A stretch of DNA of 14,141 nucleotides, taken from positions 1 to 14,141 of the forward strand of contig CAJUNE010000030.1 in NCBI GenBank assembly GCA_910587745.1, written 5' to 3'. This stretch comes from an uncultured Bacilli bacterium (GTDB lineage: Bacteria > Bacillota_I > Bacilli_A > RF39 > UBA660). This document shows, in pieces, positions 1 through 6,481 of the stretch. A program made the translations under genes and the position numbers. Below the pieces are notes generated by a model, which had not been told where the DNA came from, did no database searches, and saw nothing but the letters and a program-made list of their open reading frames with translations. Positions within the stretch are counted from its first letter, which is position 1. Each line of letters opens with the position of its first letter.

Positions 1-3000
1 GTTAAAGTTATATCATTATTACCAGTTTTTAAATTATAAGTACCATTACCTTGAACTTTAGAAGTACTAGCACTAGTAGTACCTATTATATCAATTGTAT
101 TAACTTCATATTGAACATTTATTAAATAGTCATAACCAAGTGAAGTATCATCTTGTTTTATTACTTCACTACCGCGATTATTTTCTACTTTAAGAAGATT
201 TAAATCATCATTAAGTTCTTTCGTAACAATTATTTTATAAGTTCTAACCTGACCTGATTCACTTGTAACAATTACTTCTATTTCATTATCCCCAGTAGCT
301 ATATAATGTTTACCAACACCAGTTATAGTTGATACTTGTTCTTCTAAAACTGCCACAACATCAACATTTGTAACACTTCCATCAACAGACACATGATATT
401 CATTTTTATTTTTATCAAATTCGGGATTTAAAGTAAGTTCATTAGTTCCATTCATAACTTTTAAAGAACTAAGATAATTATTATCACTCATATTTTTTAT
501 AGCTTTAATCTTATAAACTTTATATTCTTTATTCTCCGCGATAACTGTAATAATTATTTCATTAACTACTTTATCTAAATTATAATTACCTCTTATTGTA
601 TAAGTAGCGTTACTATCTTCTGGTTCTGCGATAACATTTAAACTTGTAACATCTCTATCAATATTAATTTCGTATTCAAAAGTTTCTTTATTAAAAGTAA
701 TATTTAAAGGATAGTCCGTAACTTCTAAACTTTTTAAATAAGCATTATCAGATTTTTCACGATTAATAACTAATTTATAAATATTAACATCACCATTTAA
801 AGCCGTAATAATAACATCGATTTCATTTACACCTGTTTTTAACACTTGTACTCCGTTACCTGTAATAGATGCTGTTGTATCTTCTAAGGTTGTAACTATA
901 TTTACTTCACTAACACTATTTAAAACATTAAGTGTATAATTATTTAAATAAGGACTAAAAGTTGGTTCTAATGTTAATTCTTCGAGTCCATTCATAACCT
1001 TTAAATCTGTAAGTAAAGTACTTCTATTAACTTCTTTATATGCATGAATAATATAAGTTCTTGTATCTCCATTTTGAGCTGTTACAGTTATAATACAATC
1101 ATTCATCCCCGGTATTAAATTAGTATTACCTTTTATAGAAACTTTTACACTAGGGTCTTTATCTTCTGGTATAGCTTCAACTTCATATTTATCTATTGTT
1201 TTAGGAACAGTTACATAATATTCATAAGTATATTGTTGAAATTCAAATTCTACCACTGGATCTATTATTTTCAAACTTTCTAATAAATTATTTCCCGTTA
1301 TATCTCTATCAATATTATAAGTAAATATCTTACTTTGTTTATCTTCACTTATTGTTTCAATCAAGAAAGTATTAATACCAGGATCTAAATCCACTTTAAA
1401 ATCCTCAAGTGGAGTATCCAAATTATCTTTATATATTTTAACATCTTGATAAGGAGTTAATTTATTTACTACAAAAGTAATATTATCAGTATCATATGGA
1501 TATTTAATATCATAGTTAGTTATATCTTTATTAAAAGTATAATTACAATAGCTATCATTTAAATCACACAAATAATCATAAGTATTTGTTATATCAATAG
1601 ATTTAGAATTTGGATCACTAGATGGTTCACGATTAATTGTAAGAGTATAAACTCTAATACTTCCATCTGTTGCTGTTACCACTATTTCATGTTTATTTTC
1701 TCCAGGAGGAAGTGGTATCGTTTCAATACCTGTTACTTCTGCTTCTTTATCTTTTGGAATTGCAACAACTTTTAAAGTCAAATGTGTATCATCTAAATTA
1801 ATCTCGTAATCTTCTTTTGTTGTATCAAAAGGAATATCAACTTTACCATCATCTAAAATAATATTATCTAAAAAATTATTATCACTTAAAACTGTCAATA
1901 AAGTTATTTTAGCAGCACCATTACCTTCATTACCAACACCTGTATTATAATATCCACCACTCGGATTAGGCATTGGTGAAATTGCATCACTTTTTGTACT
2001 CCATTTATATCCACGACCATCAATCATTAAAGTGTCAGTAAAAAATTTGCCACTATAATGATAAGAATCTTCTATCATTGAATAACTACTTACTTTTGGT
2101 GTTCCGTCTTCATTAATAGCAATAGCACCAGCATGCCCTGAGATAAAGGACGAACCGCCTCCGCCACCCCAAGCACCAGTATTAGCGCCAGAGCCACCAC
2201 CACCACCATAGTAGCCGCCTCCGCCGCCTCCGCCGAAGCCATTAACTTTGGATCTACCGCCAGAGCCTCCATAGCCAAAACCACCAGATGTTGCTGCTAC
2301 TGTACCACTCCAAGTAGAAGCTCTAGAACCACCTGAAGTTTGTGTGCCACCATAACCACCATAGCCAGCATAACCGCTATTATAATTTTGATACCCTACA
2401 AGACCTCCAGCTTGACCTGAAGAAACAGTACCATGTTCACCACTACCACCAGCAACCATTATTCTTGATTTTAAACTATCAACATTATCCCAAGCACCGC
2501 CTACAAGTCTTACATCAGTAGCACCATTTCCAGAACGAGAACCAGAACCATTATAATTTCCTGAATCTCCACCACCATTATAACCACCAGGACAAGTACT
2601 ATTAGGACAGTCTTTTCCTTGTCCTCCAACTTGGAAATACAATTTTTCTCCTGCAAGAAGCTTAATCTTACCTTTTGTATAAGCTCCGCCTACCTTTTCA
2701 GTCCCAGCACCCCATAATTCTATTTCATAATAACCTGAAACTGGAACTATATATTCTTGTACACTACCAGTAAAGTTTATTACTTCCTCTATTTTAGTAT
2801 TTTCTTTTTTCTTAACTTTAATTTTATAAACAGTATCATCTACACCATCCAAATGTGATGTTATAGTAATTACATTTTCTTTTTCACTTAAGTATTTATT
2901 CCCCTCGATTGTTACAATAGTATCTGGAAAATAAGTTTCTGTTATAAAATTAAGAGTAAAAATACTATTAAATATTTCCACTTCATAATTATATTTATTA

Positions 3001-5048
3001 GAAGTAAAATTAAGTGGAATTGAAGTAGAAATTAATTTTAACTCTGAAGTTTTCTTTCTTTTAAAATTAAACGTATATAATTGATTTTGTGTATTATCTT
3101 CACTTTTTACTAAAAGTGTAAGAGTTTTTTCATTAGTATCAAATTTAAAAGTACCTTCTCCTGAAACTGTCTGACCAGTAATATGACGTATAGCTTCTAA
3201 ATTAATATTATCAATTCCCGTATCAAGTTCTATATCATATTCATATACATTTGATTTAAAATCTTCATAAACAATTCCATTTATTTTTATACCATCTAAA
3301 AATTTATAACTACTAATAGGCCTATTAACATTAATAACATAATTTACTATTACACCATCATAATTTACTACTGAAATAGTATAACTACTATCACCACTTG
3401 GTACTACAAAAGTTCCAGTTCCTAAAACTGTTGACCATTCTTCTATAGCTTCTGCACTTATAGTAATTTCTTCTTCTTTAGTTGATAATTGTAAATTATA
3501 TTCATAAACACCACTTTCAAAATTTGGTGTTAATGTTCCAGCACTAATTTCTAAATTAGAAAGACCTGTAGCTTCATGACTAGCAGCATATTTAATTTTT
3601 GCATAACCATCACTTTCATTACCATGACCTTGAGCATAATTATCCCCATTTGGATTAGGCATAGCTAGCGAACTACCAACACTAGTAGTCCATTTATACC
3701 CACGACCATCAATCATTAAAGTATCAGTAAAATATTTGCCACTATAATGATAGCTATCTTCTATTTTTGAATAATTACTTACTTTTGGCGTACCATCTTC
3801 ATTTATAGCAATCGCACCCGCATGGCCTGAGATAAACGACGAACCTCCGCCGCCACCCCAAGCGCCACTTGTAGCTCCGGAGCCACCACCACCACCATAG
3901 TAGCCGCCTCCGCCGCCTCCGCCAAAGCCGCTACTAGCAGAATGACTTCCATTACCACCAAAACCAAATCCTCCTGAAGTAGGAGTACCAGCGCCCTTCC
4001 AAGTTGAAGCTCTAGAACCACCTGAAGTTTGTGTACCACCATAACCTCCATAGCCTACATAACCACTATTATAATTTTGATATCCAATAAGACCACCTGC
4101 ATTACCAGAGGAAGTTCCACTTGCACCTCCACCGCCTGCAACCATTATTCTTGATTTTAAAGATTCCAAATCATTCCATTCGCCACTTACAAGTCTAACA
4201 TCGGTAGCACCACTTCCGCTTGTATTTCCTGCTCCTCTATAATAGCCAGAATTACCTCCACCATTATAACCGCCTTCACCACATGGCGTTACACTACACC
4301 AATCTCCTTGCTCTCCTATATAAAAATATAGTTTTTCTCCAGCTTTTAAATTAATTATCCCTTTTGTATAAGCTCCACCAGCATCTTCAGGTCCAGCTCC
4401 CCATAATTCTATCTCATAGTTGCCATCTTCAGGAATTATATATTCATGTGAACCAACACTAGAAAAATCTTTATTCACAACTCTATTAATATTAAATACA
4501 TAATCTTGATACAAATTACTATTAATATCTTTAACTCTAATTATTATTCTATTTAAACCCAAATGTAAATTAGTTGAACCAATTATTTCATATTCTGTAT
4601 TACTTTCTAATTCAACTGAATGTGTCAAACTCTTTATTGAACCATCTACTTCTAAATCATAAGAAAGTACATTTTTATAAAATTCAAAATCTAATTCTTG
4701 AAAACTAATATTTTTTAAAAAAGGTAATTTTCTTAAAACATTCAAAGTATAAATAGCTAAATTACCATCACTATCTATTAAAGAAATATAATGTTTAGTA
4801 TTAACTTGCAAAGTTTGATTACCAATACCTATGATATAATAATTTTCTAACTTAACACTATAATCAATATTTAAATTTACAGAATCACTATCTATAAAAA
4901 CATTATATTCATATTTTTCTAAATCAAATCCATCTTCTATTATTGCATTTTCAATATCTAAAGATTCCAAAACTGGCATAGCATATCCCCTACACCCAAA
5001 GATAATAAATGATAGAAATGCAAATAAAATATAATTTATTTTCTTCAT
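1..5048 (-). CDS. Giant exported surface protein: cadherin-like repeats plus two ALK-type glycine-rich domains (5' part; 3' end outside window)
   Basis: The reading frame is open from the ATG at 5048 to base 1, 1682 codons with no stop, so the C-terminus and any wall anchor are missing. The start has a GGAAGTG Shine-Dalgarno six bases upstream. Residues 1-23 form a signal peptide (MKK, then a hydrophobic stretch) with a possible signal peptidase I site after G-Y-A23; Cys19 in I-F-G-C makes a poor lipobox. I count about 12 cadherin-like beta-sandwich repeats (PF12733 style: L..L.., L.P.F....Y.Y.V, ..G.N.I.I.V, Y.I.I.R): two at 25-193, three at 489-757 and seven from 1049 on. Two glycine-rich domains (PF12810 style) occupy about 194-488 and 758-1048, each with YEIELWGA, YNGGG, GATDVRL, SRIMVAGG, SSFISGHAG and GRGYKW. 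The family's glycine-rich region folds as polyglycine-II helices in ALK/LTK. Adhesin or matrix role is inference. Confidence 0.9.
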   Translation of the reverse strand, partial: MKKINYILFAFLSFIIFGCRGYAMPVLESLDIENAIIEDGFDLEKYEYNVFIDSDSVNLNIDYSVKLENYYIIGIGNQTLQVNTKHYISLIDSDGNLAIYTLNVLRKLPFLKNISFQELDFEFYKNVLSYDLEVDGSIKSLTHSVELESNTEYEIIGSTNLHLGLNRIIIRVKDINSNLYQDYVFNINRVVNKDFSSVGSHEYIIPEDGNYEIELWGAGPEDAGGAYTKGIINLKAGEKLYFYIGEQGDWCSVTPCGEGGYNGGGNSGYYRGAGNTSGSGATDVRLVSGEWNDLESLKSRIMVAGGGGASGTSSGNAGGLIGYQNYNSGYVGYGGYGGTQTSGGSRASTWKGAGTPTSGGFGFGGNGSHSASSGFGGGGGGGYYGGGGGSGATSGAWGGGGGSSFISGHAGAIAINEDGTPKVSNYSKIEDSYHYSGKYFTDTLMIDGRGYKWTTSVGSSLAMPNPNGDNYAQGHGNESDGYAKIKYAASHEATGLSNLEISAGTLTPNFESGVYEYNLQLSTKEEEITISAEAIEEWSTVLGTGTFVVPSGDSSYTISVVNYDGVIVNYVINVNRPISSYKFLDGIKINGIVYEDFKSNVYEYDIELDTGIDNINLEAIRHITGQTVSGEGTFKFDTNEKTLTLLVKSEDNTQNQLYTFNFKRKKTSELKLISTSIPLNFTSNKYNYEVEIFNSIFTLNFITETYFPDTIVTIEGNKYLSEKENVITITSHLDGVDDTVYKIKVKKKENTKIEEVINFTGSVQEYIVPVSGYYEIELWGAGTEKVGGAYTKGKIKLLAGEKLYFQVGGQGKDCPNSTCPGGYNGGGDSGNYNGSGSRSGNGATDVRLVGGAWDNVDSLKSRIMVAGGSGEHGTVSSGQAGGLVGYQNYNSGYAGYGGYGGTQTSGGSRASTWSGTVAATSGGFGYGGSGGRSKVNGFGGGGGGGYYGGGGGSGANTGAWGGGGGSSFISGHAGAIAINEDGTPKVSSYSMIEDSYHYSGKFFTDTLMIDGRGYKWSTKSDAISPMPNPSGGYYNTGVGNEGNGAAKITLLTVLSDNNFLDNIILDDGKVDIPFDTTKEDYEINLDDTHLTLKVVAIPKDKEAEVTGIETIPLPPGENKHEIVVTATDGSIRVYTLTINREPSSDPNSKSIDITNTYDYLCDLNDSYCNYTFNKDITNYDIKYPYDTDNITFVVNKLTPYQDVKIYKDNLDTPLEDFKVDLDPGINTFLIETISEDKQSKIFTYNIDRDITGNNLLESLKIIDPVVEFEFQQYTYEYYVTVPKTIDKYEVEAIPEDKDPSVKVSIKGNTNLIPGMNDCIITVTAQNGDTRTYIIHAYKEVNRSTLLTDLKVMNGLEELTLEPTFSPYLNNYTLNVLNSVSEVNIVTTLEDTTASITGNGVQVLKTGVNEIDVIITALNGDVNIYKLVINREKSDNAYLKSLEVTDYPLNITFNKETFEYEINIDRDVTSLNVIAEPEDSNATYTIRGNYNLDKVVNEIIITVIAENKEYKVYKIKAIKNMSDNNYLSSLKVMNGTNELTLNPEFDKNKNEYHVSVDGSVTNVDVVAVLEEQVSTITGVGKHYIATGDNEIEVIVTSESGQVRTYKIIVTKELNDDLNLLKVENNRGSEVIKQDDTSLGYDYLINVQYEVNTIDIIGTTSASTSKVQGNGTYNLKTGNNDITL
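1907..2777 (-). other. Glycine-rich (ALK-type, PF12810-like) domain B of the giant protein
   Basis: This covers residues about 758-1048 and is a paralogous copy of domain A, 563 codons further on. Shared stretches include YEIELWGAG, GATDVRLV, the QNYNSGY.GYGGYGGTQTSG segment, SSFISGHAGAIAINEDG and TLMIDGRGYKW. It differs from A mainly in the variable loops (DCPNSTC instead of DWCSVTPC) and ends NEGNGAAKI. It sits between beta-sandwich repeats 5 and 6. Confidence 0.8.
2191..2234 (-). repeat. 44-bp perfect direct repeat, copy 2 (glycine tract of domain B)
   Basis: This is the second copy of the 44-bp identical segment at 3880-3923. Recombination between the two copies would remove exactly 1689 bp: one glycine-rich domain equivalent plus three beta-sandwich repeats, without shifting frame. 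Confidence 0.95.
3586..4469 (-). other. Glycine-rich (ALK-type, PF12810-like) domain A of the giant protein
   Basis: This covers residues about 194-488. It opens with a strand motif ending in IELWGAG, passes through KLYFYIGEQG, YNGGG, GATDVRL and SRIMVAGGGG, then a run of Gly-Tyr-Gly and pure Gly (residues 376-390), and ends with a GNESDGYAKI motif that is typical of the C-terminal edge of bacterial copies. It is inserted between beta-sandwich repeats 2 and 3. The pair W-C-S...P-C in the YIGEQG segment could form a disulfide. Confidence 0.8.
3880..3923 (-). repeat. 44-bp perfect direct repeat, copy 1 (glycine tract of domain A)
   Basis: Bases 3880-3923 are identical to 2191-2234, exactly 1689 bp away, which is 563 codons and keeps the frame. 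They encode the G-rich core (Gly runs flanking a Tyr-Tyr) and are conspicuously GC-rich against the AT-rich surroundings. Identity includes synonymous positions, while flanking codons of the two domains have diverged. Confidence 0.95.
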
Positions 5049-5087
5049 AGTTTCACTTCCAAATTCTACTACTCCACTATTATCTCA

Positions 5088-5096
5088 ATTATAACA
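5088..5096 (-). promoter_or_regulatory. Extended -10 promoter of the giant surface-protein gene
   Basis: On the minus strand a perfect TATAAT (5088-5093) is preceded by TGT, giving an extended -10 (ATGTGTTATAAT). No good -35 lies at 17 bp. The predicted leader is about 30 nt and carries the GGAAGTG ribosome-binding site. Confidence 0.55.
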
Positions 5097-5174
5097 CATA
5101 ACCCCCAATTATTCTACAAATCTCTTCAATTTATCACAAAAAAATAATTACTAATAGCTTTATTTAAAATACAA

Positions 5175-5191
5175 TGTCGAAATCTGTCGTA
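5175..5191 (+). promoter_or_regulatory. Tandem Spo0A-box-like sites
   Basis: TGTCGAA at 5175-5181 is a perfect match to the 0A-box consensus, and TGTCGTA at 5185-5191 matches six of seven. They are in the same orientation with a 3-bp gap, so the repeat is exactly 10 bp, the head-to-tail spacing known for Spo0A dimers. The pair lies just upstream of the plus-strand -35 at 5201 and about 80 bp upstream of the minus-strand promoter at 5088. An 8-bp palindrome, TCGTACGA (5187-5194), overlaps the second box. Whether this organism has Spo0A is unknown from the window. Confidence 0.35.
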
Positions 5192-5200
5192 CGAATTTTA

Positions 5201-5229
5201 TTGCTATTTACCATTTAATATTTTAGAAT
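5201..5229 (+). promoter_or_regulatory. Sigma-A-type promoter for the structured RNA / small ORF
   Basis: TTGCTA (5201-5206), a 17-bp spacer, then TAGAAT (5224-5229). The expected transcription start is near 5236-5238, which is where the left arm of the long-range inverted repeat begins. No annotated long gene lies downstream on this strand before 5530, so this promoter points at the 5237-5434 segment. Confidence 0.55.
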
Positions 5230-5236
5230 ATTAACT

Positions 5237-5434
5237 TAAGTGTTAGGGCTAATGTCTGCCTTTTCTATTCACTATCCTACTCTTCTTTATCCTACGGGGT
5301 TTTGGGCTAGTAAGGAGTGTGATTAGATGAAGGTTCAAATAAAGGCAACTTTATTAGGAATAATAAAAATGACATTAACTATTACAGTCAATGTCTTCCC
5401 TAAAAAGTAGATATTAGATTGCAGCCTAACACTC
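5237..5434 (+). ncRNA. Candidate structured RNA of about 200 nt (small-peptide mRNA, or 6S-like RNA)
   Basis: AGTGTTAGG (5239-5247) is the reverse complement of CCTAACACT (5425-5433), closing the segment; the match extends through CT/AG and, outside, through AATATTAA/TTAATATT. Inside, TGCCTTT (5257-5263) pairs with AAAGGCA (5341-5347), and TCAC..TCCTAC (5269-5280) pairs with GTAAGGA..GTGA (5310-5322), giving a long rod. GACATT (5371-5376) can pair either with AATGTC at 5251-5256 or with AATGTC at 5390-5395, two exclusive states. Rod shape and length recall 6S RNA, but I see no diagnostic 6S sequence, and the embedded ORF argues for an mRNA. Transcription may run on to the hairpin at 5516-5531. 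Confidence 0.45.
5327..5410 (+). CDS. Candidate 27-residue hydrophobic small protein
   Basis: ATG at 5327 follows AAGGAG (5312-5317) by nine bases, and the frame runs 27 codons to TAG at 5408. The peptide starts MKVQIK, has a hydrophobic, Thr/Ile/Leu/Val-rich middle (ATLLGIIKMTLTITVNVF) and ends PKK, a layout of charged ends around a membrane-compatible core as in type I toxin or other small membrane peptides. The Shine-Dalgarno lies in the 3' arm of a predicted hairpin with 5269-5280, and a second anti-SD-like copy of TATCCTAC sits at 5288-5295, so translation could be gated by folding. It is too short for sequence statistics to be decisive; function is unknown and chance occurrence is not excluded. 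Confidence 0.4.
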   Translation: MKVQIKATLLGIIKMTLTITVNVFPKK

Positions 5435-5444
5435 TACTAATTTA

Positions 5445-5473
5445 ATATTAACATATTTTTTACATAAATACAA
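5445..5473 (-). promoter_or_regulatory. Weak candidate antisense promoter facing the small-ORF RNA
   Basis: On the minus strand TTGTAT (5468-5473), 17 bp, TAATAT (5445-5450) would start an RNA near 5438, exactly antisense to the 5237-5434 transcript. The match is only 3/6 and 4/6 in a very AT-rich stretch, so this may be chance. Confidence 0.2.
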
Positions 5474-5504
5474 TTATTAATAAATATACTTTATACCATT
5501 TTTA

Positions 5505-5531
5505 CTTAAAAAAAGAAGTAATCTCTTACTT
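5505..5531 (-). terminator. Hairpin terminator after the 5530-6036 gene, possibly bidirectional
   Basis: AAGTAA (5516-5521), TCTC loop, TTACTT (5526-5531), with the minus-strand T-run at 5508-5514. The stem overlaps the stop codon. The plus strand also reads into T-rich sequence (5533-5540), so it could end the 5237 transcript too. The stem is short and AT-rich. Confidence 0.5.
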
Positions 5532-6036
5532 ATTTTTCTTCCTCTGTTTCAAAGCCACAATCTAATTCTACTTTAATTTCATAATCAGTTTTGCCATAGC
5601 CTTCTTTTGGCATAATAATAACTTTAGTATTTTTAGCATCACAAACATTTTTATTATCAGGGTCAACAAGTTCTGCTACTTTTTCTTTATTAGATTGTCC
5701 ATTATAACGTCCTAAGTTTTCTAAATCAATTTTAATTCCTGTGTTGCTATATTTGCTTAAAAAAGTTTTTCTTTCTTCATCGTTTTTCCCAGTACGTTCA
5801 TAATAATAATTTTCATAGAAATCTTTACCCATTTCTTTTAAAGTATTTTCATATTGTTGTTTCTTATTAGATAAAGCGTGACTTTTACCAAATAAAGTTA
5901 CTGCTCCTACTATTACTATTACCACTAATAGTAAAGCTACGCCTGAAACAATAATAGTTTTTTTATTATCTGCTATAAACTTTTTTATCACATCAAAATC
6001 AAACTTTTTATTCTTAACATTTACTTCTTTATTCAT
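5530..6036 (-). CDS. Single-pass membrane protein with extracytoplasmic domain, unknown function
   Basis: I do not recognise this 168-residue protein. Residues 1-26 are charged and presumably cytoplasmic, residues 27-49 form one strongly hydrophobic segment (VALLLVVIVIVGAVTLFG), and the remaining 120 residues would lie outside the membrane. That outer part begins with a basic, likely helical stretch (NKKQQYENTLKEMGKDFYENYYYE) and has two cysteines (in NVCDAK and ELDCGF) that could pair. The ATG at 6036 has AGGGAG eight bases upstream. The gene is alone in its transcript, divergent from the DUF192 gene and ended by a hairpin that overlaps its stop codon. Neighbouring genes suggest an envelope role, but nothing in the sequence fixes one. 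Confidence 0.85.
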   Translation of the reverse strand: MNKEVNVKNKKFDFDVIKKFIADNKKTIIVSGVALLLVVIVIVGAVTLFGKSHALSNKKQQYENTLKEMGKDFYENYYYERTGKNDEERKTFLSKYSNTGIKIDLENLGRYNGQSNKEKVAELVDPDNKNVCDAKNTKVIIMPKEGYGKTDYEIKVELDCGFETEEEK

Positions 6037-6056
6037 TTCTTACACTCCCTACCATA

Positions 6057-6085
6057 ATGTTAGCACAAATATCTAAATATGACAA
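6057..6085 (-). promoter_or_regulatory. Promoter of the 5530-6036 membrane-protein gene
   Basis: On the minus strand TTGTCA (6080-6085), a 17-bp spacer ending TGTGC (extended -10 TG), then TAACAT (6057-6062). The predicted start is near 6050, at the AGGGAG ribosome-binding site, so the leader would be only about 14 nt. Confidence 0.55.
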
Positions 6086-6103
6086 TAAAAAATTAATAAA
6101 ATA

Positions 6104-6129
6104 TATCATAAAAATCTAAATTTATGATA
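6104..6129. promoter_or_regulatory. Inverted repeat overlapping the DUF192 promoter
   Basis: TATCATAAA (6104-6112) and TTTATGATA (6121-6129) are perfect 9-bp inverted arms with an 8-bp spacer. The right arm overlaps the extended -10 of the plus-strand gene and the element lies between two divergent promoters, a position suited to an operator. Low complexity makes chance possible. Confidence 0.3.
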
Positions 6130-6133
6130 AAAT
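6123..6133 (+). promoter_or_regulatory. Extended -10 promoter of the DUF192 gene
   Basis: TATGATAAAAT fits the TRTGN-TATAAT extended -10 with one mismatch. No -35 is visible 17 bp upstream. The predicted start is near 6140, directly at the AAAGGTGAT ribosome-binding site, leaving a leader of about 12 nt. Confidence 0.5.
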
Positions 6134-6151
6134 GGTATTAAAGGTGATACT

Positions 6152-6481
6152 ATGTATTTAAAGACCAACAATAAAACTTACGAAATTATTATAGCCGACA
6201 CTTTTTATAAAAGATTAACTGGTTTAATAGGTTATAAAAACATTAATTTTGGTATGTTATTTCCTAAATGCAATTCTATTCACACATATTTTATGAAAGA
6301 GAATATTGATATTATTGGATTAGACACAAATAATGAAGTCATATATAAATATGAAAACCTAAATAAAAATCGTGTTATTAAAATAAATAATGATATAAAA
6401 AAAACAAGCATTTTAGAATTACCCGCAAACTCTAGCAAAAAAATAAGAATAGGTACTATTCTTATCTTTGAAAACAATTAA
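6152..6481 (+). CDS. DUF192 family protein
   Basis: The 109 residues follow the DUF192 (PF02643) pattern through their whole length: a start strand, ADTFYKRLTGLIGY (residues 15-28, family AxTxxxRxxGLM), GMLFP (34-38), YFMKENIDIIGLD (46-58, family FwMknt.ipLD), and SILELPANSSKKIRIG (86-101, family vLElpaG...Gi..Gd). The biochemical role of the family is not settled. Many bacterial members carry a signal peptide; this one starts directly with the domain and has none, so it is probably cytoplasmic. The start ATG has AAAGGTGAT five bases upstream. It is monocistronic and its stop codon directly abuts that of obg on the other strand, with no room for a terminator between them. Confidence 0.85.
   Translation: MYLKTNNKTYEIIIADTFYKRLTGLIGYKNINFGMLFPKCNSIHTYFMKENIDIIGLDTNNEVIYKYENLNKNRVIKINNDIKKTSILELPANSSKKIRIGTILIFENN

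Noticed and set aside
2090..2284. 64-residue minus-strand frame rich in Ala/Val/Leu
   Set aside because: It is another frame of glycine-rich domain B; the repetitive GGN/GCN codons produce open shadows. No Shine-Dalgarno of its own.
3371..3500. Frameshift or decay in the giant gene
   Set aside because: The frame is continuous from 5048 to base 1 with recognisable repeat motifs throughout.
3803..4051. 82-residue minus-strand frame over domain A
   Set aside because: Same cause as the frame over domain B; the similar Ala/Val-rich sequence arises because both overlie the same repeat.
5160..5440. tmRNA, RNase P or SRP RNA in the gene-free region
   Set aside because: None of the diagnostic sequences (tRNA-like CCA end, GAGGAAAGTCC, GGAAG/GCAGC SRP loop) was found on either strand.
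5228..5450. Inverted repeats as ends of a MITE-like mobile element
   Set aside because: The arms are imperfect outside the 9-bp core, no convincing target-site duplication is seen, and promoter, SD and ORF positions fit a transcript better. Other copies in the genome would reopen this.
6280..6477. 65-residue minus-strand frame inside the DUF192 gene
   Set aside because: Shadow of a gene with clear family motifs.
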